This document shows, piece after piece, positions 32,952 to 41,436 of a stretch of DNA of 59,642 bases. This stretch comes from Gallionellales bacterium RIFCSPLOWO2_02_FULL_57_47. Lineage in GTDB: Bacteria > Pseudomonadota > Gammaproteobacteria > Burkholderiales > Gallionellaceae. How positions within the stretch are numbered: position 1 is the first letter of the stretch; every line of letters begins with the position of its first letter. A model generated the notes under the pieces. The model was not told the DNA's origin. It ran no database searches and worked only from the letters and a program-made list of their open reading frames with translations. Position numbers and translations under genes: made by a program. The stretch is from contig MGWZ01000097.1 of assembly GCA_001801175.1 (NCBI GenBank), positions 87,755 to 147,396 on the forward strand. The letters are read 5' to 3'.

Positions 32952-33187
32952 TGCGAATACTTTTTTTCGGGCCGGTGGCTGACCGCGTCAAGATGCGCGA
33001 GACGCAAGTTGAGTTCAATGCCGGGATGACCCTGCACGATGTAATCGCGCGTCTGGGCGTTCAGCATCCGGGCGCCTTCAGTATCGTCAGCTTCATCGCC
33101 GTCAATCAGGTTCAGATTCATGACCGACAGATGGTGTTGAACGATAACGATGAGATCGCTTTCATGGCGAAGTTCTCCGGGGGGTGA
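32948..33187 (+). CDS. moaD: Molybdopterin synthase sulfur carrier subunit MoaD
   Basis: 79 aa, ubiquitin-like, ending in the required Gly-Gly (MAKFSGG) that carries the thiocarboxylate donated to precursor Z. It overlaps the moaC end by 4 bp and precedes moaE. Its adenylating partner MoeB is truncated in this window, so a second moeB elsewhere would be needed. Confidence 0.93.
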   Translation: MMRILFFGPVADRVKMRETQVEFNAGMTLHDVIARLGVQHPGAFSIVSFIAVNQVQIHDRQMVLNDNDEIAFMAKFSGG

Positions 33188-33188
33188 G

Positions 33189-33614
33189 ATGAACGAACCG
33201 GTCCGTATCCAGGCAGAAGACTTTTCCCAGAACGAAGAGATAGCAGCGCTCAAGGCCAGCTCGAAGCGCATGGGCGGCATCGCCACCTTCATCGGTTGTG
33301 CGCGCGACTTCTCCGAAGGCCGCGATGTCTCCGAGATCGGTTTCGAAGCCTACGGCAGCATGGCGCTGGCCGAGATGAAGAAGCTGCGCAGCGAGGCCAT
33401 CGAGAAGTTCGGCCTGCTGGATGCGCGCATCGTGCATCGCGTCACCACCGTCCAGGCGGGCGACAACATCGTGTTCATCGCCGCCGGGGCCGAGCATCGT
33501 GCCGCGGCCTTCGATGCCTGCCGCTGGATAATCGACGAGCTGAAGCAGCGCGTGCCGATCTGGAAGAAAGAAATCACGCCGCAGGGCGATTCCTGGGTGA
33601 CGCCGCATCCATGA
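33189..33614 (+). CDS. moaE: Molybdopterin synthase catalytic subunit MoaE
   Basis: 141 aa. Conserved elements are GGIATFIGCARDFSEG, the YGSMALAEMKKL helix, HRVTTVQAGDNIVFIAAGAEHR and CRWIIDELKQRVPIWKKE with the active-site lysines. It forms a heterotetramer with MoaD to make molybdopterin. The ATG at 33189 lies 1 bp after the moaD stop; the longer frame is upstream noise. Confidence 0.95.
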   Translation: MNEPVRIQAEDFSQNEEIAALKASSKRMGGIATFIGCARDFSEGRDVSEIGFEAYGSMALAEMKKLRSEAIEKFGLLDARIVHRVTTVQAGDNIVFIAAGAEHRAAAFDACRWIIDELKQRVPIWKKEITPQGDSWVTPHP

Positions 33615-34108
33615 ATCCCTACGTCATCAGCATCGTCGGCCATTCCGGCTCTGGCAAGACTACTCTGGTGGAGAAACTCATCCGCGAGTTGTGCGCGCGC
33701 GGTGTGAAAGTCGCAACCATAAAACACGCGCATCACAAGGTGGTGCTGGATACACCGGGCAAGGACAGCTACCGCTACAAGGAAGCGGGCGCAGTGATGA
33801 GCATGCTGGTGACCAGCAATGAGTTGCAGCTGGTAGCCGATGTCTCCGATCGTCGGGAGCCGGAGCAATTGGCGCAGCGATTCCTGGGCGAGGCCGATCT
33901 GGTGCTGGCGGAAGGGTTCTCCCATGCCGGAGGATTAAAGATCGAGGTGTTGCGGCGCGAATGCGCCAAGCCGCCGCGTTGTGCCATCGAGGACGGTCTC
34001 ATAGCTATCGTCACCGACATGGACGAGATATACCCGCAGTTGCCTCACTTCGGTCTGGAAGATATCGCCGACATCGTCGAATTCATCCTGCAACGAGCCG
34101 GGCGATGA
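33611..34108 (+). CDS. mobB: Molybdopterin-guanine dinucleotide adapter protein MobB
   Basis: 165-aa GTPase-like protein with the P-loop GHSGSGKTTL (residues 9-18), KIEVLRRE and the C-terminal DMDEIYPQLPHFGLEDI. MobB assists MobA in attaching GMP to molybdopterin for bis-MGD enzymes such as the one upstream. Its start overlaps the moaE stop by 4 bp. Confidence 0.94.
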   Translation: MNPYVISIVGHSGSGKTTLVEKLIRELCARGVKVATIKHAHHKVVLDTPGKDSYRYKEAGAVMSMLVTSNELQLVADVSDRREPEQLAQRFLGEADLVLAEGFSHAGGLKIEVLRRECAKPPRCAIEDGLIAIVTDMDEIYPQLPHFGLEDIADIVEFILQRAGR

Positions 34109-34505
34109 TCGAAGATTGCACTCATCCTCGCGGGCGGTGATTCGCGCCGCATGGGGCAGGACAAGGCGGGGCTGGTGCTGGACGGCAAGACCTTGCTGGA
34201 CCGCGTTACCGCCACCATGCAACAGGTATTCTCCAAAGTGGTCGTCAGCGTGCGCCAACTGCCCGGCGAGGTCGAAGAGCCGCAGGTCTGCGACAAACAA
34301 CAAGCGAGCGGTCCACTGGCCGGACTGATCGCCGGGCGGCGCAGGCTGACACGCCGTGGGTGTTCGCGGTGGCGTGTGATATGCCGTTTGTGACGCAGGC
34401 GGTGGTTTTGCATCTGGCGGCATTCCGTGACGGGCATCAGGCGGCGGTGCCGATGGTCGATGGCTATCCGCAGCCGCTGGCCCTTAAGCTGACCAAAGCG
34501 ACTTA
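34105..34505 (+). pseudogene. mobA: Molybdenum cofactor guanylyltransferase MobA, broken
   Basis: Family pieces are visible in more than one frame. LILAGGDSRRMGQDKAGLVL (GTP-binding) follows a frameshift within the first few codons. QQASGPLAGLIAG then loses frame near 34335, and TPWVFAVACDMPFVTQAVV (the metal-binding ACDMP motif) and VPMVDGYPQPLA continue in another frame. The C-terminus ends early (PLALKLTKAT), lacking about 60 residues. At least two frameshifts plus truncation make a functional product unlikely. The convergent phospholipase-like gene overlaps its end. Confidence 0.88.
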
Positions 34506-35351
34506 AGCCTCGCTGAACATATCCTGCGGCAATGGGATGCGGTGCCGCAATTGCAGCGGTGTGGCAAGCTCGATGCGTTGGCGCGAGGCGGCGTCGGAAC
34601 ATGGAGGGTTCGCATCCCACACCGGCTCTTCGCCCAGCAGGATACGGTCAATGTGTGCCAAACGCGCGCCGGTTTCGCTCAGGTAATAGTTGAAACGGCG
34701 CTGCACCCCGACATCAAGCAGGCGGGCTCCGTAGTAACAAAGATGTGACAGGCGGCTTGCGCGCAGCAGGTTCTCCGCGCCCGCCAGCATCGCCACACCC
34801 CGCACGGCCAAGGGAAGCGGACAGTCGAAATGTTTCGCGACGTATTCCGCCAACTCATTCCGATGCGTATCCATAAGGTCGCCCGGCATGGCAAACAGGT
34901 GTTTGCGCACATGCATATCCATAGCCCACTCCGCTGCCGCATGGGTCAGCGCAGGGACATTCAGCCAGATCTTTTCATGTGCGGGGACGAAGTGGTTATG
35001 CGCGATCACGTCCACCAGCAGGTGGCTGGCGAAGCCAAGCGACAGCGCATATTCCTCATCGCTTTGCGCGCCATCGAGAAGCTTGCGCGCCCTCTGCCAT
35101 TGGTGTGTGGTCGAGAACGATACTCCCCATGGGCGCTGACTCAATAATGCAAGGTCTGGCAGGCATGCGCCCGCCAATACCAGTTTCGGGAATGATTTGA
35201 TCGCACGGTGATAACGCGGATCAGTGAGCGGCACTGCCCACAACAACATCTGGGCGAAGTAGACGTGAGTATAAAGCCCCCAGGCGTATGCATCTGCGCT
35301 GAAAAACAACAGCGGGATCAACCAGCGCCAATGCTTGAGCAGATTCTTCAT
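34503..35351 (-). CDS. Exported zinc-dependent phospholipase C-like protein
   Basis: 282 aa with a signal peptide (WLIPLLFFSADAYA) whose predicted cleavage leaves Trp as the first mature residue (WGLYTHVYFAQ). In Bacillus cereus PLC the N-terminal Trp and nearby His bind zinc. Further histidine/acid motifs SHLLVDVIAHNHFVP and HAAAEWAMDMHVRKH fit the Zn_dep_PLPC family. It may hydrolyse phospholipids in the periplasm or envelope. It converges on mobA and precedes an acyltransferase gene on the same strand. Confidence 0.8.
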   Translation of the reverse strand: MKNLLKHWRWLIPLLFFSADAYAWGLYTHVYFAQMLLWAVPLTDPRYHRAIKSFPKLVLAGACLPDLALLSQRPWGVSFSTTHQWQRARKLLDGAQSDEEYALSLGFASHLLVDVIAHNHFVPAHEKIWLNVPALTHAAAEWAMDMHVRKHLFAMPGDLMDTHRNELAEYVAKHFDCPLPLAVRGVAMLAGAENLLRASRLSHLCYYGARLLDVGVQRRFNYYLSETGARLAHIDRILLGEEPVWDANPPCSDAASRQRIELATPLQLRHRIPLPQDMFSEA

Positions 35352-35421
35352 GCCATACAGTATCGTCGCGATATGCGAACTTTTGATGACAGCGAGATTA
35401 TTCTATTGTGACAATGGCGAT

Positions 35422-36312
35422 TCACTGCCTGGGGGGCTGGTTCGGAAGCGGAAGCAGGAGCGACGCATAAGCGGATTGTGCCGAGAGCAGCGTTTGGGGA
35501 ATGGCGAAGGTTGCTTCTTGTTCCGGCTTTGGCCGCATGGCGGCAACATTCTGCAGCCCTTTTGAAATGGCTGCTTGCGCGGCGCGTGCCAACACCCGGC
35601 GGTTCTCGCCGGCGGTCGCCAGCGCGGGGGTGAACACCAGCAAGGCATCGAAACGCGGACTGCGCAGGATACGCCAAATGGAACGGGATAACGTCATGTC
35701 ATCGATGAAGGGGGCGCCGCCGCTCTGTTCCCCGTCCTCATCAAGGTAGCGCAGGGCAATCGGGCAAAGCATTGCACCGGCATCAATCGCGGGCTGGATG
35801 AGCGCCGAGTGGAAATGCATGACCTGTTTGCCGTCTGTCGTAGTGCCTTCCGGGAATAACCCGACACAAACGCCCTGTTCAAGCAGGAGACTGACTTGTT
35901 GGTTGATCGATGCGGCGTCCTGATGTATTGACTTTGGGCGCAGGGCGCGTTCGATGAAGATGTTGTTGCTGCGTTTGCATAACCAGCCGATGAGCGGCCA
36001 GTCGCGCACTTCCGCTTTGGCAACAAAGCGCGATGGATAGATGGTATTCAGCACAAAGATATCCAGCCATGAGACATGGTTCGCGACGATCAGGCAGCCG
36101 CCTTCGCCATGCACTGGCCATTGCCCCTCGGTACGGATGCCGATGTTGAGGATGTCCAGCAGTTGCCGGCTCCATATTCTCAGGGTGCGGCGCCGTTTCG
36201 TTTGGCTCAGATGCGGGTAGGGAATCGCCAGCAGCACCGCATAAACAAGGTGCAGTACAAGACGGGCGCCCCTGAACAGGCTGATCAGGACGTTCGGCGA
36301 ACGCTCATCCAT
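35422..36312 (-). CDS. 1-acyl-sn-glycerol-3-phosphate or lyso-ornithine lipid acyltransferase (PlsC/OlsA type)
   Basis: A 296-aa membrane acyltransferase with the catalytic NHVSWLD (HX4D) motif near residue 76, FVAKAEVRDWPLIGWL, and the substrate-binding FPEGTTTDG motif near 150. PlsC makes phosphatidate; OlsA makes ornithine lipid from lyso-ornithine lipid. The relatives are too similar to separate by eye, but the OlsB-like gene at 10.9 kb makes OlsA a fair guess. The ATG at 36312 overlaps the stop of the upstream signalling gene by 8 bp. Confidence 0.85.
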   Translation of the reverse strand: MDERSPNVLISLFRGARLVLHLVYAVLLAIPYPHLSQTKRRRTLRIWSRQLLDILNIGIRTEGQWPVHGEGGCLIVANHVSWLDIFVLNTIYPSRFVAKAEVRDWPLIGWLCKRSNNIFIERALRPKSIHQDAASINQQVSLLLEQGVCVGLFPEGTTTDGKQVMHFHSALIQPAIDAGAMLCPIALRYLDEDGEQSGGAPFIDDMTLSRSIWRILRSPRFDALLVFTPALATAGENRRVLARAAQAAISKGLQNVAAMRPKPEQEATFAIPQTLLSAQSAYASLLLPLPNQPPRQ

Positions 36313-38098
36313 GGTAGGCATTCGGGAAGGTGTGGATATTGGCCATTTCTGGCTGCGGTAATTTGCGCCGCTCGATGAACAGGCTGTTGCCCGGTATTTT
36401 CTTGGCCATTTTTTTGGCGGCTGTCGCGGCTTCGGCAATTTCATGGTGCGAGTGGAACGACTCTGCGGTAGCCCAAATTATGCCGATCGAGAGCGTGGGC
36501 AGCGGGTGGTGAACAATGCGGCCCTGGCGGTCTTCGCTTGAGTAGCCGCCGACAGCACGATGCCTTGCTTCAAACAACACCAGGGATGTTTGCGCGAAGG
36601 AGGTCGAGGCTCGGTTACAGCGTTTTTCCCAATCCGCGCTTTGCAGGACAAGGATAAAATCGTCGCCGCCGATATGTCCGATAAAATCGCGTTGAGGGTC
36701 GCAGACATTGTTGAGCAGCTTGCCGGTGAATTGGATCATCTCGTCGCCTTTGCGGTAGCCATATACATCGTTGTAGGGTTTGAAGTTGTCCAGGTCGCAA
36801 TAACAGACGGCGAACGATTTGCCGGATTGCAGCAAAAAATCGATGTGCTCATTGATCGGGACATTGCCGGGCAGCAGGGTCAATGGATTGGCGTAACGTG
36901 CGGTTTCGATCTGCGCATTGGTGATTTCGCGCAACAGGTCTTGCCCGGTGCCGAGCCCGATGTAGCGGCCTTGTTCGGTAATGATGAAACCGTCGGTAAA
37001 ATGCCTGATTCCCGACTCGCTCAGGAAATTGCTCAATTCGTGGAGGGAAGTGGATTTCTCCACCAGCAATGGTTCTGCATTCATCATGTCCTCGCAAGGC
37101 TTCTTGCCGAGGAGTTCACGGCGGAAAGGTTGTGCGAAACTGTCCACGAACTCATACCGGTTAATCAATCCGACGGGGCGCCCATGCTTGACGACAGGGA
37201 TGGTGCGCAAGTCTTTGTTGGCGGAAAAACTGGCAAATACTTTTTCAATTTCGGTATCCGGCTGGACCGGTTCCACATAACGCAACAGCGTTTCAACCGT
37301 GATGCTGCGTTTGCTGCTGTAGGGCTGTTCGACGGCGCAGTTTGTGTTGATCAGGCAGCCTACTTCGGCGGGCGGGTTCAGCGGCGGGATGGGCTTGGGG
37401 CGGGCAATAAAATAGCCCTGCCCGCAGGCGATGCCGATATCCCGGATCACCCTGAATTCGGCATCCGTTTCGATTCCTTCCGCAATTACTTGGGTGCCGG
37501 AGCTTAATGCGATGCTCTGGATCGACCTGATGAACTGCTGCTTGATCGGGTCGGCATTGACGCCCTGCACGAAATGCATGTCTATCTTTACATATTCGGG
37601 GCGCAATTCGGACCACAGCCGCAAGCTCGAAAAGCCCTCGCCCAAGTCGTCCATCGCAATCTGGAATCCCATGTTGCGGTAGTGCAGCAGCGCGTTGCGC
37701 ATTCCTTCGAAATCGAAAGTGGGCTGGTTTTCGGTTATTTCGATGATGACCCGTTGCGGATCGATGCCGAGATTCGCAAGATAGGCCAGCGTTTGCCCGT
37801 CTTTGAAACTGGGGTGGGTCAAGGCATCCGGGCTGACATTCAGGAATAATTTGCCTGGCAGGTTTTGGGCGGCAAAGGATTGCAGCACAATCTGCCGGCA
37901 CATCATTTCGACTTCCAGGGAAAGCCCCTGTTGTTTGGCTGCCGCGAACAAATTGATGGGTGAATGCAGCGGGCTGTCGGCCGGGCCGCGGATCAGCCCC
38001 TCGAAGCCAATAAACGTGCCGTCAGAAATATTCATGATCGGCTGGAAAAGTGCAGAGAGGTTGCGCTGGCTGAGTATGTCCTGTAGCGTTTTCATCAT
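36305..38098 (-). CDS. EAL-CBS-CBS-GGDEF c-di-GMP signalling protein
   Basis: 597 aa. The N-terminal EAL domain (residues about 1-240) has a variant EGLIRG for EALLR but keeps ENQPTF, MDDLGEGFSSL, KIDMHF and VIAEGIE. Two CBS domains (about 265-400) include RTIPVVKHGRPVGLINRYEF. The C-terminal GGDEF domain carries GGDDF in place of GGDEF. There are no membrane spans. Reversed EAL-to-GGDEF order with CBS between is a known soluble architecture. The changed EAL motif makes phosphodiesterase activity doubtful; GGDDF may still be active. Confidence 0.9.
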   Translation of the reverse strand: MMKTLQDILSQRNLSALFQPIMNISDGTFIGFEGLIRGPADSPLHSPINLFAAAKQQGLSLEVEMMCRQIVLQSFAAQNLPGKLFLNVSPDALTHPSFKDGQTLAYLANLGIDPQRVIIEITENQPTFDFEGMRNALLHYRNMGFQIAMDDLGEGFSSLRLWSELRPEYVKIDMHFVQGVNADPIKQQFIRSIQSIALSSGTQVIAEGIETDAEFRVIRDIGIACGQGYFIARPKPIPPLNPPAEVGCLINTNCAVEQPYSSKRSITVETLLRYVEPVQPDTEIEKVFASFSANKDLRTIPVVKHGRPVGLINRYEFVDSFAQPFRRELLGKKPCEDMMNAEPLLVEKSTSLHELSNFLSESGIRHFTDGFIITEQGRYIGLGTGQDLLREITNAQIETARYANPLTLLPGNVPINEHIDFLLQSGKSFAVCYCDLDNFKPYNDVYGYRKGDEMIQFTGKLLNNVCDPQRDFIGHIGGDDFILVLQSADWEKRCNRASTSFAQTSLVLFEARHRAVGGYSSEDRQGRIVHHPLPTLSIGIIWATAESFHSHHEIAEAATAAKKMAKKIPGNSLFIERRKLPQPEMANIHTFPNAYHG

Positions 38099-38247
38099 AT
38101 ATGTCCTATGGATGGGATGCGCAGCAGGATAGTTGCCGAATGTTTCAATTGGGTTAAGGCGATGTTGCAGATTTATTGCAAATATACAATTTTTTTGTTT
38201 TAATGCCACCTGTTATTTTAATAATTGTTTAACAATGGAAATGTAAT

Positions 38248-38571
38248 ATGATGAAACCGGCTCAAGTGGTAAAGGCGTTGGCGGCATTGGCGCAACCCAC
38301 GCGTCTGGCGATTTATCGCCTGCTGGTGGCGCGCGGCCCGGAAGGCATGGCGGCGGGGCAGGTGGCCGAGAAGCTGAAAGTGTCTCCGGCGACCATGTCG
38401 TTCCATTTCAAGACACTCAGCCACGCAGGGCTGATCGACAGCAGGCAGGATGGGCGCTTTGTTTATTACGCCGCGAATTTTACGGTGATGAACGGCATGG
38501 TGGATTACCTGACGGAAAACTGCTGCGGGGGTGATGCGGATGCCTGCAAGGTGCCAAGTAAAAAATGTTGA
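38248..38571 (+). CDS. arsR: ArsR-family arsenic-responsive repressor
   Basis: A 107-aa winged-helix regulator. The LAALAQPTRLAIYRLLV start and the DNA-recognition helix KLKVSPATMSFHFKTLSHAGLI are typical. Probable As(III) ligands are in the C-terminal NCCGGDADACKVPSKKC, unlike the E. coli-type site in the helix. It heads the ars operon and should repress it until arsenite binds. An AT-rich stretch upstream (38160-38247) probably holds the promoter and operator. Confidence 0.94.
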   Translation: MMKPAQVVKALAALAQPTRLAIYRLLVARGPEGMAAGQVAEKLKVSPATMSFHFKTLSHAGLIDSRQDGRFVYYAANFTVMNGMVDYLTENCCGGDADACKVPSKKC

Positions 38572-38593
38572 TAACGATAAAAGGGAAATTGAA

Positions 38594-39091
38594 ATGAGCG
38601 AGAAGCAATACAACGTGCTGGTGCTGTGTACCGGCAATTCCGCGCGCAGCATCCTGGGCGAGGTGCTATTCAATAGTCTGGGTAAAGGCAAATTCAAAGC
38701 CTACAGCGCGGGCAGCAAACCGGCGGGCAAGGTCAATCCGGGGGCGATCGAATGGCTGCAAGCCAATGGACACAGCACCGAAGGGCTGCGCAGCAAAAGC
38801 TGGGATGAGTTCACCGTCCCCGGCGCGCCGGAGTTCGACTTCATTTTCACCGTGTGCGATAACGCTGCGGGCGAAGCCTGTCCGCTGTGGCTCGGCAAAC
38901 CCGCCACGGCGCATTGGGGAATTCCCGACCCGGCGCATGTCGAGGGTGAGGAAGCCCGGCGCGCAGCGTTCAAGAAGGCCGCCGATCAGCTGGCGCGCCG
39001 CATTCAGTTGTTCATGAGCCTGCCCATCGACAAGCTGGAAAAGCTCACCCTGAAACAAAAACTCGCCGAAATTGGGCGCATTCAAGACTGA
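38594..39091 (+). CDS. arsC: Arsenate reductase ArsC (low-molecular-weight phosphatase type)
   Basis: A 165-aa cytoplasmic enzyme reducing arsenate to arsenite. The active-site loop VLCTGNSARS near residue 11 carries the nucleophilic Cys. It is of the thioredoxin/LMW-PTP branch rather than the glutaredoxin (E. coli R773) branch, with FTVCDNAAGEACPLWLG and HWGIPDPAHVEG. The ATG at 38594 follows AAGGGA, 22 bp after arsR. Confidence 0.94.
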   Translation: MSEKQYNVLVLCTGNSARSILGEVLFNSLGKGKFKAYSAGSKPAGKVNPGAIEWLQANGHSTEGLRSKSWDEFTVPGAPEFDFIFTVCDNAAGEACPLWLGKPATAHWGIPDPAHVEGEEARRAAFKKAADQLARRIQLFMSLPIDKLEKLTLKQKLAEIGRIQD

Positions 39092-39101
39092 GGGTGAAGT
39101 G

Positions 39102-39476
39102 ATGGCAAAATTACAAGTATTCGATCCGGCGTTGTGTTGCAGCACTGGCGTTTGCGGAACAGAGGTTGATCAGGCGCTGGTGGATTTCAGCGCCGATGTG
39201 GATTGGTTGAAACATTCGGGTGGGCAGATCGAACGATTCAACCTCGCGCAACAGCCGATTGCATTTGTTGAAAATGCCGTTGCGAAAGCCTTTCTGGAGC
39301 GTTCCGGTGCCGAGGGTCTGCCACTGGTATTGGTGGATGGCGAAATCGTGCTGGCCGGGCGTTATCCGACCCGCAAAGAGCTGGCGCGTTTCGCTGGGGT
39401 CTCCGGCGCATTGAGCGAGATTACCGTGGCTGAAGCAAAGGCGGAGGGATGCTGTTCCGGCAACAAGTGTTGTTAA
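39102..39476 (+). CDS. arsD: Arsenite metallochaperone ArsD
   Basis: 124 aa with the ArsD vicinal cysteine pair and third Cys at the N-terminus (ALCCSTGVCG) and a second cysteine group at the end (EGCCSGNKCC). It delivers arsenite to ArsA. It starts 10 bp after arsC. The ATG at 39102 gives MAKLQVFDP, the usual ArsD N-terminus. Confidence 0.95.
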   Translation: MAKLQVFDPALCCSTGVCGTEVDQALVDFSADVDWLKHSGGQIERFNLAQQPIAFVENAVAKAFLERSGAEGLPLVLVDGEIVLAGRYPTRKELARFAGVSGALSEITVAEAKAEGCCSGNKCC

Positions 39477-39527
39477 GGAAAAGCTGATTTATTCACGCAA
39501 TCTGTTATTGCAAAAAATCCTTTAGCT

Positions 39528-39600
39528 GCGAGCGAAGCGCGGCAATCCAGTTTTTTGATATCAACGAATTTCTGGATTGCCACATCGCTGCGCTCCTCGC
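39528..39600. repeat. Inverted repeat between arsD and arsA
   Basis: The left arm starts GCGAGCGAAGCGC and includes GGCAATCCAG (39528-39550); the right arm CTGGATTGCC...GCTCCTCGC lies at 39572-39600. It lies in the 174-bp arsD-arsA gap, the only long gap in the operon, and resembles a widespread dispersed repeat. Confidence 0.8.
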
Positions 39601-39650
39601 AATGACGAATTAATCTGCGTTTCCTTAAGTTGATCCAAAGGGTAAACCCC

Positions 39651-41432
39651 ATGAAATTGCTGAAAGACGTTCCTCAATTCCTGTTCTTCACCGGCAAGGG
39701 CGGCGTGGGCAAAACTTCGCTGGCCTGCGCCACCGCTGTGCGACTGGCAGATGACGGAAAGCGTGTGCTGCTGGTAAGCACGGACCCGGCCTCCAACGTG
39801 GGGCAGGTGTTCGGTGTCAGTATCGGCAATACCATCACCCTTATTCCAGAGGTGGAGCGCCTGTCCGCACTGGAGATCGACCCGCAGGCGGCAGCCCAGG
39901 CCTATAGGGATCGCATCGTCGGTCCGGTGCGCGGCAATCTGCCGGAAGCTGTTGTCAGGGGAATCGAAGAGCAGCTTTCCGGCGCATGCACTACCGAGAT
40001 CGCCGCGTTCGACGAGTTCACCGAGTTACTCACCAATCCTGTGCTGATCGAGCCTTTTGATCATGTTATCTTCGATACCGCGCCCACCGGTCACACCATT
40101 CGCCTGTTGCAACTACCGGGAGCTTGGAGCGGCTTTCTGGACAATAATCCAGAAGGTGCATCCTGTCTCGGACCGTTATCCGGTCTGGAAAAACAGCGCC
40201 AGCGCTACAGCGATGCGGTTGCGGTATTGGCCGATTCCCGCCGTACCCGGCTGGTGCTGGTTGCGCGTGCGCAGTGTTCCACCTTGCAGGAAGCGGCACG
40301 CACCAGTGAAGAACTGGCGCTTATCGGTTTGACGCACCAGCATCTGGTCGTGAACGGGTGCATGCCCGAAAGCGAGACGGGCGACCCGGTAGCGCTGGCT
40401 GTTTACCGCCGCGAGCAGAGGGCGCTGGATGCCATGCCTGATGTCCTGCGCGCATTGGCAATGGACAAGCGCAGCCTGTTGCCATTCAATTTGGTTGGTG
40501 TTGATGCACTGCGCGCGCTACTCGGCAGCGAGGCTATCAACGTGACGAGCCCCGTTCCGCATCGCAATGTCGAGTTACCCGATCTTTCCATCCTGATTGA
40601 CGAGTTTGAGCAGGCCGGACATGGCTTGATCATGCTGATGGGCAAAGGTGGCGTTGGCAAGACCACCCTGGCGGCAGCGATTGCGGTTGAACTGGCTGCT
40701 CGCGGACATGACGTACAGCTCACGACTTCTGACCCGGCAGCCCACCTGGCAGAAACGTTGCAAGGCGAAATGGCGAATTTGACATTGAGCCGTATCGACC
40801 CGCATGCCGAGACAGCGCGCTATCGCCAGCATGTCCTGAAAACCAAAGGCAAGGATCTGGATGCGCAAGGCCGCGCGTTGCTGGAAGAAGACTTGCGCTC
40901 GCCATGCACCGAAGAGATCGCCGTGTTTCAGGCATTCTCGCGCGCTATTCGCGAAGCGAATCAAGCCTTCGTGGTGATGGATACCGCGCCGACTGGCCAC
41001 ACACTTTTGCTGCTCGATGCCACAGGCGCTTACCACCGCGAAGTTGAGCGCAATATGAAAGACAAGCTGCACTTCACCACCCCGATGATGCAACTCCAGA
41101 ATCAGGCCCATACGCGCATACTCATCGTGACACTGGCAGAAACCACACCAGTTCTGGAAGCTGCCAATTTACAGGAAGACTTGCGCCGCGCGGGTATCGA
41201 ACCCTGGGCATGGATCGTGAACCAGAGCCTTGCTGCGGCGCATCACGCCTCGCCGCTGCTGGCACAGCGTGCCGAACAGGAATGGCCGCAGCTCGAGGCG
41301 GTGCAGCAACAATATGCGCATCGCATCGCCGTTGTGCCGACTCAGGCTGAAGAACCGGTGGGGCTGGCTGCTTTGCGCGCATTGACCAATCCCGCACGAA
41401 TGAAGACATTCGATAGCAACAAGCAAGGATAA
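39651..41432 (+). CDS. arsA: Arsenite-transporting ATPase ArsA
   Basis: 593 aa with two homologous halves, each with its own P-loop (GKGGVGKTSL near residue 15 and GKGGVGKTTL near 330) and DTAPTGHT signal-transduction motif. The metal-site cysteines typical of ArsA are visible near GACTTE and SPCTEE. It powers arsenite efflux. The partner here is an ACR3-type permease. The ATG at 39651 is used; the longer frame adds an unlikely extension. Confidence 0.95.
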   Translation: MKLLKDVPQFLFFTGKGGVGKTSLACATAVRLADDGKRVLLVSTDPASNVGQVFGVSIGNTITLIPEVERLSALEIDPQAAAQAYRDRIVGPVRGNLPEAVVRGIEEQLSGACTTEIAAFDEFTELLTNPVLIEPFDHVIFDTAPTGHTIRLLQLPGAWSGFLDNNPEGASCLGPLSGLEKQRQRYSDAVAVLADSRRTRLVLVARAQCSTLQEAARTSEELALIGLTHQHLVVNGCMPESETGDPVALAVYRREQRALDAMPDVLRALAMDKRSLLPFNLVGVDALRALLGSEAINVTSPVPHRNVELPDLSILIDEFEQAGHGLIMLMGKGGVGKTTLAAAIAVELAARGHDVQLTTSDPAAHLAETLQGEMANLTLSRIDPHAETARYRQHVLKTKGKDLDAQGRALLEEDLRSPCTEEIAVFQAFSRAIREANQAFVVMDTAPTGHTLLLLDATGAYHREVERNMKDKLHFTTPMMQLQNQAHTRILIVTLAETTPVLEAANLQEDLRRAGIEPWAWIVNQSLAAAHHASPLLAQRAEQEWPQLEAVQQQYAHRIAVVPTQAEEPVGLAALRALTNPARMKTFDSNKQG

Positions 41433-41436
41433 TAAT

